A DNA stretch of 5,011 bases from positions 1 to 5,011 of the forward strand of contig JALWBK010000016.1 in NCBI GenBank assembly GCA_027037155.1, read 5' to 3'. The DNA comes from a bacterium. Its GTDB lineage: Bacteria; Thermosulfidibacterota; Thermosulfidibacteria; Thermosulfidibacterales; Thermosulfidibacteraceae. The notes under the pieces were generated by a model. That model was not told the DNA's origin and searched no databases. It worked only from the letters and a program-made list of their open reading frames with translations. Positions 1-4,851 of the stretch are shown here, in pieces; position 1 is the stretch's first letter; the number at the start of each line of letters is the position of its first letter. The position numbers were made by a program, and so were the translations under genes.

Positions 1-820
1 TCCTCTCCAGCATACCCATAAGCTCGGGGGAAGGGGCCGAAATCGTAAAGAGATTTGGGGTAGGGGTAAAGGGCAAAAGATGCCACGGCACCTCAGGAGA
101 AAGCTTGTAAACCATCCACCTCGCCAGAGACCTCATCTCGAATATATGACTGTTGAAACCTGGAATAACAGGCGTTACCACCTCAAGATGAGCTCCATCC
201 TCAAACAACCTCTCACAAAACTCTAAAGGAGCCGATACATCGTAACTGTTTCCCGTTATCCTACGGTAACACTCTTTAGTAAAAGCCTTGACATCCACCA
301 CAAAGTAATCGCACCAGTTGAGAAAGCGATTCATAAATTCGGCAGATCCCGTGCCGTTGGTATGCATACCTGTTAATAAACCCTTCTCTTTAGCCACCCT
401 AAAAACATCAAGCACAAACTCTGCCATCACAACAGGCTCAGAATAGGCAAAGAAGATACCCTTACAACCACGGGAAAGCGCATAATCCACAAGCTCATCT
501 GGTTCGTACCTATTATACGAAGAGCAAGTAATTCCAGAACGATCCCACGCCACCTCCCAGTTATCACAGTAAGAACACCTGAGGTTGCAGCCCACTCCTC
601 CCACCTTTAACCACAGAACATCTGGAACATCGGTAAGGAAGAGATCTTTAGTGGAAACGATCTTACTTTTTGAAACAACACCGTAACCGCTAAGGAACAA
701 CTTTCCTCCCACATTGCATCTCACACCACATCTGCCGTAGGCACCTACCTCTAAGGCACAACGAAATCTGCACACGTTACACAAAACAGCTTTTTCTTTA
801 AACAGCTTGCTTTCAGCCAT
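1..820 (-). CDS. Radical SAM enzyme, AmmeMemoRadiSam (AmrS)/COG1180-like; C-terminus outside window
   Basis: The reading frame is open from ATG at 820 to the window edge: 273 codons and no stop, so the 3' end is missing. Seen: an N-terminal cysteine cluster (CxxCxxxC at 14-21, then GRCGVRCN at 29-36), the radical SAM 4Fe-4S motif CNLRCSYC (Cys78, Cys82, Cys85) followed by DNWE, FAYSEP at 124-129 where relatives usually have an NEP motif, HTNG at 153-156, DVKAF at 176-180, and IPGFN at 219-223. This order of motifs is typical of AmrS and related PflA-like proteins, which cleave S-adenosylmethionine reductively. The substrate of the AmrS group is unclear to me. Family members are about 330 residues, so roughly 50-60 are probably missing. 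The neighbours do not include the AMMECR1 or Memo partners. The Shine-Dalgarno site is weak; a GTG two codons upstream (824-826) is an alternative start. The radical SAM call is firm; AmrS assignment is probable. Confidence 0.85.
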   Translation of the reverse strand, partial: MAESKLFKEKAVLCNVCRFRCALEVGAYGRCGVRCNVGGKLFLSGYGVVSKSKIVSTKDLFLTDVPDVLWLKVGGVGCNLRCSYCDNWEVAWDRSGITCSSYNRYEPDELVDYALSRGCKGIFFAYSEPVVMAEFVLDVFRVAKEKGLLTGMHTNGTGSAEFMNRFLNWCDYFVVDVKAFTKECYRRITGNSYDVSAPLEFCERLFEDGAHLEVVTPVIPGFNSHIFEMRSLARWMVYKLSPEVPWHLLPFTPTPNLFTISAPSPELMGMLER

Positions 821-887
821 TTTCACTATCCGGGCAGAGCTTTGCCATAGAAACACAGAAAAAGTCAATACAGAAGCGGCACAAAAC

Positions 888-915
888 TTGAAAAAGACGT
901 TTCAAAACATATAAA
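888..915 (+). promoter_or_regulatory. Probable sigma-70-type promoter of argJ
   Basis: A -35 element TTGAAA (888-893) and a -10 element TATAAA (910-915) are separated by 16 bp, which predicts transcription starting near 922 and a leader of about 22 nt before the argJ ATG. The inverted repeat TTGAAA-N6-TTTCAA (888-905) covers the -35 element and could be an operator. No equally good promoter is visible for the divergent radical SAM gene; TTGACT (868-863 on the minus strand) lacks a convincing -10 partner. Confidence 0.6.
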
Positions 916-932
916 GACAACAACTCCCCATT

Positions 933-938
933 AGGAGG
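933..938 (+). promoter_or_regulatory. Strong Shine-Dalgarno site of argJ
   Basis: AGGAGG lies 5 nt before ATG 944. This fixes the argJ start and predicts efficient initiation. Confidence 0.85.
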
Positions 939-943
939 CAAAG

Positions 944-2137
944 ATGAGAGTTAGATGGATAAACGAAGGGGTTTGTTTTCCTGAAGGCTTCCTGTCCAGC
1001 GGTGTTCACTGTGGCATAAAAGAAAAAGACAAGGATTTAGGTCTCATATTCTGCCCACAAGAGTGCTGGGTAGCAGCGACCTTTACCACCAACAAGGTGA
1101 AAGCTGCACCGGTGGTAGTTAGCGCAAAGAAGATAGCTCAAAATCCAACGGCCAAGGCCATTGTTGTAAACAGCGGGAACGCCAACTGCTGTACGGGGCA
1201 GAAAGGATTAAACGACGCTAAGGAGATGTGTTACCTTGCAGCCAAAGAATTGGGCATAAAGGAAGAAGAGGTGCTGGTGTGCTCCACAGGTGTCATAGGA
1301 GCACTGCTTCCCATGGACAGGGTGAGAGAAGGAATAGCAAGAGCGGTAAAGCAATTAGAAAGGGAAGACCTCAATTTCTCCAAAGCTATACTCACCACAG
1401 ACACACACACCAAAAGAATAGCTGTGGAGGTTGAAGAAAACGGCTTTACCTTCAGAATAGGCGGATGTGCCAAGGGAGCCGGAATGATCTATCCCAACAT
1501 GGCAACCATGCTTGCCTTCATAACCACCGATGTGGAGATTCCACGCACTGAGCTTCAAGCAATGCTCTCAAAAGCAGTGAAGGAAAGCTTTAACAGGATA
1601 AGCGTTGATGGAGATATGTCCACTAACGACACGGTGATTCTTCTTTCAAGAAAGGGAAAACAGCTACCAAAAGAGCTTATCCCCATCTTCCAAGATGTAC
1701 TTACAAGAGTGTGCGAAAGTCTCGCCCTAATGATAGTGAGAGACGGCGAAGGTGCCACAAAGGTGGTAAAGGTCACCGTTAAGGGCGCCAAAACAGAAGA
1801 AGATGCAGAAAAGGCGTGCAGAAAGATTGTAAACTCTTTGCTTTTTAAGACCGCCCTCTACGGAGAAGATCCTAACTGGGGAAGGATCATGGGAGCAGTG
1901 GGAGCATCAGAAGCGGAAATTACACCTGAAAAGATAGATATCTACTTTGAAGACGTTAAAGTGGTATCCTGCGGCATGGCTGTTGATCCCGATGCTGAAA
2001 AAGAAGCGACAAAGGTCATGCAGAGGGATAGCTTTGAGGTTGTGATAGACCTAAAGATGGGAGATGCCCAGTATCACATGTTCACCTGCGATCTCACCTA
2101 CGACTACGTAAGGATCAACGCCGAATACAGAAGCTAA
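944..2137 (+). CDS. argJ: Arginine biosynthesis protein ArgJ (ornithine acetyltransferase / N-acetylglutamate synthase)
   Basis: ArgJ transfers the acetyl group of N-acetylornithine to glutamate, giving ornithine and N-acetylglutamate and making the arginine pathway cyclic; some members also use acetyl-CoA. It acts in the cytosol. The 397 residues are the full family length. Family landmarks are present: NSGNAN (76-81), oxyanion-hole Thr115-Gly116 in CSTGVIG, KGAGMI with Lys177, the self-cleavage site Ala187-Thr188 in NMATML, DGEGATK (267-273), GEDPNWGR (307-314), and the C-terminal tail with Asn392 and terminal Ser397. Thr188 becomes the N-terminal nucleophile of the beta chain after autoproteolysis. 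The spacings Thr115-Thr188, Lys177-Thr188 and Asn392-Ser397 match those I recall for the mycobacterial enzyme. The start is set by AGGAGG 5 nt upstream. No other arg gene is adjacent, and sequence alone does not tell whether the enzyme is mono- or bifunctional. It ends 10 bp before a convergent tRNA gene, with no terminator hairpin of its own. Confidence 0.97.
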   Translation: MRVRWINEGVCFPEGFLSSGVHCGIKEKDKDLGLIFCPQECWVAATFTTNKVKAAPVVVSAKKIAQNPTAKAIVVNSGNANCCTGQKGLNDAKEMCYLAAKELGIKEEEVLVCSTGVIGALLPMDRVREGIARAVKQLEREDLNFSKAILTTDTHTKRIAVEVEENGFTFRIGGCAKGAGMIYPNMATMLAFITTDVEIPRTELQAMLSKAVKESFNRISVDGDMSTNDTVILLSRKGKQLPKELIPIFQDVLTRVCESLALMIVRDGEGATKVVKVTVKGAKTEEDAEKACRKIVNSLLFKTALYGEDPNWGRIMGAVGASEAEITPEKIDIYFEDVKVVSCGMAVDPDAEKEATKVMQRDSFEVVIDLKMGDAQYHMFTCDLTYDYVRINAEYRS

Positions 2138-2147
2138 AAATAAAAAC
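2134..2147 (-). terminator. T-rich tract after the tRNA, possible 3' end signal
   Basis: On the minus strand the tRNA CCA is followed by GTTTTTATTTTTAG, two runs of five T that overlap the argJ stop codon on the other strand. No dedicated hairpin precedes it. The only stem nearby is the T arm of the tRNA itself, which ends about 12 nt before the T run, so this is not a classical intrinsic terminator. Confidence 0.3.
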
Positions 2148-2223
2148 TGGTGGAGCCGACGGGATTTGAACCCGTGACCTCCAGAATGCCGATCTGGCGT
2201 GCTCCCAGCTGCACCACGGCCCC
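2148..2223 (-). tRNA. tRNA-Ala (anticodon GGC), with unusual C33
   Basis: A 76-nt cloverleaf with encoded CCA. The acceptor stem GGGGCCG pairs with CGGCTCC and contains G3-U70, the alanine identity element; the discriminator is A73. The D arm is GTGC/GCAC with an 8-nt loop containing A14, G15, G18, G19 and A21. The anticodon stem is CCAGA/TCTGG with loop TCGGCAT, so the anticodon GGC is at 2190-2188. The variable loop is AGGTC. The T arm is ACGGG/CCCGT with loop TTCAAAT (T54, T55, C56, A58). U8 and the G15-C48 Levitt pair are present. The oddity is position 33 (base 2191): C instead of the nearly invariant U. Position 32 is U opposite U38, whereas bacterial tRNA-Ala(GGC) normally carries A32-U38. 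No other conserved position is damaged, so the gene looks functional rather than degenerate. Confidence 0.95.
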
Positions 2224-2237
2224 ACCGGCGAGATTTT

Positions 2238-2266
2238 TATATAAGGCACCAACTCTTCCTTGTCAA
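2238..2266 (-). promoter_or_regulatory. Near-consensus promoter of the tRNA gene
   Basis: On the minus strand a perfect -35 TTGACA (2266-2261), a 17-bp spacer and a -10 TATATA (2243-2238) precede the tRNA 5' end by 14 nt, so transcription should begin around 2230. The promoter starts 4 bp past the stop codon of the GTPase gene, giving the tRNA expression independent of the upstream operon. No terminator separates the operon from it, so read-through is possible. The 11-bp palindrome CCTTGtCAAGG (2258-2268) covers the -35, and GTGCCTT is directly repeated 22 bp apart (2271-2265 and 2249-2243). Confidence 0.8.
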
Positions 2267-2270
2267 GGCA

Positions 2271-2798
2271 CTACTTAAGATGTTCCATGATGTGCTCAAG
2301 TAGCCTTAAAAGCACTCTTTTGACACTTTCCCTGTCAGTAGCAACACAGGGCAGCACTTCCACAGAATCGTCCAGATCCAAAACTGTTTTAACGTACTCC
2401 GGAGGCCAAGCCCCCGGTAAATCCTGCTTGTTGGCAGCCACCACATAGGGTACATTGAGCCTGCTGTAAAAGAAGTCTATAATGGGGCGTGCCTCCTTTA
2501 TCCTCTCCCCCTTAGCACTATCGACGAGCACCACAACTCCCAAAGCACCTCTACACAGAATCTCCCACATGAAGTCAAAGCGTAACTGTCCAGGCGTACC
2601 AAACAGATAAAGCACTGTGTCCTCATCAATAGTTATTCTTCCGTAATCCATGGCAACAGTGGTATGATTCTTTTCTTCCAGCTCCCAAGCGCTTGTAACA
2701 TTCTCTTCTGTTCTTACCACATCTATCTCACTGATGCTCTGAATAAAGGTGGTTTTTCCTGATGCGTAAGGTCCCGTAACCAGTATCTTCAACTTCAT
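2271..2798 (-). CDS. Small Ras-like GTPase, CvnD/COG2229 type (MglA-related)
   Basis: 175 residues forming a single GTPase domain. Seen: Walker A/G1 GPYASGKTT (9-17), switch I region TTVAMDYG (46-53), switch II LFGTPGQLRF (65-74), VLVD (90-93), G4 NKQD (123-126) followed by LPGA, and a G5-like VATD (152-155). TTVAMDxG and LFGTPGQxRF are signatures of the GTPases encoded in Streptomyces conservons (CvnD). MglA, the motility polarity switch, is a more distant relative with a similar PGQ switch II. The usual DxxGQ aspartate is replaced by Gly67, as in the family. These GTPases act as cytosolic switches regulated by Roadblock partners, and one is encoded two genes upstream. I chose ATG 2798, which overlaps the previous stop as TGATG and has GAGGG 5 nt upstream; the in-frame TTG at 2801 is too close to that site. 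Last protein gene of the operon. Confidence 0.93.
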   Translation of the reverse strand: MKLKILVTGPYASGKTTFIQSISEIDVVRTEENVTSAWELEEKNHTTVAMDYGRITIDEDTVLYLFGTPGQLRFDFMWEILCRGALGVVVLVDSAKGERIKEARPIIDFFYSRLNVPYVVAANKQDLPGAWPPEYVKTVLDLDDSVEVLPCVATDRESVKRVLLRLLEHIMEHLK

Positions 2799-3505
2799 CA
2801 AAGCCCTCGGATCCTATTGATAAGCTTCTTGATAAGCCCAAGAGAAAGAATATCCGCAAGCCAAATCCTTCTGGGCGCCCTCTTAATGAGCCCCGCACAC
2901 AAGAATCCGTACAAGATCTGCTTTACCCTCAGTTCAGGAAGTCCAGTAAACTCCACTATCTCTGCCACCGTTCTTCTCCCATTGATAGCATCCAAAACCC
3001 TGTACTCATCAGCCTCCAACTGCACTTTACTAAGAATTTCCTTAACATTTTTCACCTTTTGAAAAACCATCTCTGGAGAAGAGATCTTCCTCTCAAGGAC
3101 CGCCTCGTCATCAACATGCCTGGATTCAGCTACGATCAATCTTTCGGTACTCATGAGGTACTCTTTTATTCCGTCATCTATAAAGAAGTTAGCCTTTTCA
3201 AAAGAGAAGGTTCCCTCTTTACTCTTCATGAACTCCGATATGGAAGCCTTAACCTTGGACAATAGATTGGCAAACCTTTCTTTATCCCTAACCTTTACAG
3301 CAGTGACAAACTCATCAATAAACTTCTTTGTAAACAGATCACTCACCTTATCGCTTTTAAAGGCATACGCCACCATTCCATCCACAAAGTACATACCTAT
3401 ATAGAGATTGCGAGATTCCACCAAAAGGATCCCTGTCTCCTTATTCTCCCTTAACAACTGCAGCACCTCTATAGGGTGGAAATCTTTTAGATTTCCCTTA
3501 ACCAC
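2798..3505 (-). CDS. PATAN/DUF4388 protein with C-terminal winged-helix-like domain
   Basis: 235 residues. Residues 1-50 fit the start of a PATAN (DUF4388) domain: GNLKDF, then [17 protein letters not shown], then [12 protein letters not shown]. The domain probably extends to about 130. Residues 163-211 resemble the small winged-helix segment often found after PATAN domains ([20 protein letters not shown], then a helix and GLIKRA) and, by eye, the DUF742 (CvnC) proteins of conservons. The last 24 residues are rich in Ile/Leu with Arg/Lys and could form an amphipathic helix; no signal peptide or transmembrane segment is seen. PATAN proteins are adaptors in two-component, chemosensory and motility systems. 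Its place between a Roadblock protein and a GTPase suggests an adaptor or effector for the GTPase. It starts at GTG 3505, preceded by GAGGTGA (3516-3510), a strong Shine-Dalgarno site overlapping the roadblock stop codon. The domain call is good; the specific role is inferred. Confidence 0.88.
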   Translation of the reverse strand: MVKGNLKDFHPIEVLQLLRENKETGILLVESRNLYIGMYFVDGMVAYAFKSDKVSDLFTKKFIDEFVTAVKVRDKERFANLLSKVKASISEFMKSKEGTFSFEKANFFIDDGIKEYLMSTERLIVAESRHVDDEAVLERKISSPEMVFQKVKNVKEILSKVQLEADEYRVLDAINGRRTVAEIVEFTGLPELRVKQILYGFLCAGLIKRAPRRIWLADILSLGLIKKLINRIRGL

Positions 3506-3509
3506 ACCC

Positions 3510-3516
3510 TCACCTC
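3510..3516 (-). promoter_or_regulatory. Shine-Dalgarno site fixing the GTG start of the PATAN protein
   Basis: GAGGTGA, a 7-nt match to the anti-16S complement, ends 4 nt before GTG 3505 and contains the TGA stop of the roadblock gene. This supports GTG as the start and implies coupled translation. Confidence 0.7.
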
Positions 3517-3800
3517 ACCAAAAGAAAGAGAAACAATCCGTTCTCAAGAGGCACGCCAACTATATTACCGTTTTTCGTTTCAACCACCACCTTCTTTAGA
3601 GCACTTCCCCTTGCCGCAGAGGCCATGCTCTTGGCCAGAGAAAGGAAAGAAGCCCCCATAGCAGCGAATCTCTCACTCTCCTCCCCTTCAATCATAGAAA
3701 GAACAGGAAAGCCATCGGGACTGACCAGTATAGCTCCCTCTATACGGCTGTCTTCAGAGATAAACCTTTTTAAGGTCTCTTTAACAAACTCCTCGTCCAT
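3510..3800 (-). CDS. Roadblock/LC7 domain protein (MglB/CvnB-like)
   Basis: 96 residues, essentially one Roadblock/LC7 domain. Seen: an N-terminal amphipathic helix (3-16), the first strand with [14 protein letters not shown] (20-33), a helix with Ala/Ser/Met repeats (45-63), then paired strands [15 protein letters not shown] (71-85) and the C-terminal strand GLFLFLLVR (88-96). Roadblock proteins dimerise and regulate small Ras-like GTPases; MglB is the GTPase-activating protein of MglA and CvnB is the partner of CvnD. A cognate GTPase is encoded two genes downstream, so a regulatory role towards it is likely. It is shorter than typical MglB or CvnB and lacks extra N- or C-terminal extensions. 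The start ATG is 1 nt after the TGA of the pilM-like gene, with GAGAGGGAG just upstream, so translation is coupled. Confidence 0.9.
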   Translation of the reverse strand: MDEEFVKETLKRFISEDSRIEGAILVSPDGFPVLSMIEGEESERFAAMGASFLSLAKSMASAARGSALKKVVVETKNGNIVGVPLENGLFLFLLVR

Positions 3801-3801
3801 T

Positions 3802-4851
3802 TCACTCCCTCTCTGAAGAGATGCAGGCTATCACTCCCCCTACAGCCAAAGAAAACCTACCAGAAGCCTCTTCTACAAATATCCTGTCCACGCCCTTTGA
3901 AAAGGAAAGCCGCCTAAAGGGATTAAAGAGAGCCACCTGCCCTGCCATGTGCTCCTTCATCCAGCGGGAAAAGGAAGGCAGTATAGAGCTACCACCGGTA
4001 ATATAGAGCTTGTCCACTACCTGAACATTTATACGGCTTAAAAGAGCCATAACCTCCCCAGCCAACTGACTGGAAAAGCTTTTCACCGCCTCTTCTATCA
4101 AATCAGGATCAACCATACCATCAATCTTCAATCTCTCTGCTTCGGAAATCTCAACCCCAAGTCTTTCAGCAACAAAAGCATCAATGGTAGAACCACTCAG
4201 ATCTGCAATACAGTGGCCAAAGGTTGGGAATCCATCTATCACAACCACCAGATTGGTATTAAGACGCCCAACATCCAACAGCACAACCACACTGTCCTCG
4301 ATTTCTTCCGGGTAATTATACACCAAAGCATTGGCAAGAGCCGTAAAAGCGGTATCAACAACCACGTCCTCAACACCCATATTCAAAATGACATTCTGAC
4401 AATTCTGTAAGACCGCCTTCTGCGTAATAACACACACCACTTCCCGTTCACCGCCACGATAATTAACAACCGTGTCATACACTATATCTTCCAAAGGAAA
4501 CGGTAGAGTACTTTTAAGCTCCTCCTCCACATAGGATACCAAATTAACCGTAGACTCAGGCACCTCAAAGCGGTGCATCATTACAAACCTACCCGGCATA
4601 ACAAAAGAGACCATACCAGGGTTCTCCGGGATATGTCTCCATATAGCCTCCATCACCTCTCGAAAGCTTCGATCTTCAATTATCTCCCTCACGCTCAATA
4701 TGGGCTTGGAGTAATCTACGATGGTGGCATAACTGACCACCGGTTTTTTTCCAGTTATATTGCACGAAAGGATCTTGACCCCTGAAGCTCCCAGATCTAT
4801 GGCAGTAACAACATTTGAACGCTTAAACAGCCTCTTAACCTTGTCTAACAT
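3802..4851 (-). CDS. PilM-like actin-fold ATPase (FtsA/MreB superfamily)
   Basis: 349 residues, the usual PilM length. Seen: phosphate-1 motif AIDLGASGVKIL (17-28), a PilM-typical stretch EEELKSTLPFPLEDIVYD (109-126), phosphate-2 motif LLDVGRLNTNLVVV (191-204), the segment GSTIDAFVAERLGVEISEAE (220-239) ending in Lys242, matching the PilM 'lT..ia..l.is..eAE.lK' pattern, and adenosine motif LYITGGSSILPSF (282-294). No transmembrane segment or signal peptide is seen; the protein should be cytosolic. Classical PilM binds ATP and the N-terminal tail of PilN in the type IV pilus/type II secretion alignment complex. Here no pilN, pilO, pilP or pilQ follows; instead a Roadblock, a PATAN and a GTPase gene do. 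It may be a dedicated PilM paralogue serving the GTPase switch. The ATG 4851 has AAGGAG 6 nt upstream and overlaps the preceding frame by 17 nt. Confidence 0.9.
   Translation of the reverse strand: MLDKVKRLFKRSNVVTAIDLGASGVKILSCNITGKKPVVSYATIVDYSKPILSVREIIEDRSFREVMEAIWRHIPENPGMVSFVMPGRFVMMHRFEVPESTVNLVSYVEEELKSTLPFPLEDIVYDTVVNYRGGEREVVCVITQKAVLQNCQNVILNMGVEDVVVDTAFTALANALVYNYPEEIEDSVVVLLDVGRLNTNLVVVIDGFPTFGHCIADLSGSTIDAFVAERLGVEISEAERLKIDGMVDPDLIEEAVKSFSSQLAGEVMALLSRINVQVVDKLYITGGSSILPSFSRWMKEHMAGQVALFNPFRRLSFSKGVDRIFVEEASGRFSLAVGGVIACISSERE

Larger units (their letters stand above)
821..943. other. Divergent intergenic region between the radical SAM gene and argJ
   Basis: The 123 bp between the two divergent genes contain the argJ promoter and Shine-Dalgarno site, plus the TTGAAA/TTTCAA inverted repeat. 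The half nearer the radical SAM gene shows only weak promoter-like matches on the minus strand. No RNA gene or riboswitch fold was recognised. Confidence 0.6.

Noticed and set aside
863..868. TTGACT on the minus strand as a -35 box for the radical SAM gene
   Set aside because: No acceptable -10 hexamer lies 16-18 bp downstream.
1228..1791. Several short frames on both strands inside argJ
   Set aside because: ArgJ is full-length with all catalytic motifs; these are shadows.
2148..2223. Reading the tRNA as a degenerate pseudogene because of C33
   Set aside because: All stems pair, all other conserved positions, the G3-U70 pair and CCA are present, and a near-consensus promoter precedes it.
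2798..2801. TTG at 2801 as start of the GTPase
   Set aside because: It adds only one residue and sits 2 nt from the GAGGG Shine-Dalgarno site; ATG 2798 has 5-nt spacing and a classical TGATG overlap.
3153..3404. Plus-strand open frame of 83 codons inside the PATAN gene
   Set aside because: It is antisense to a protein with clear domain motifs and shows Ser/Leu-rich shadow composition.
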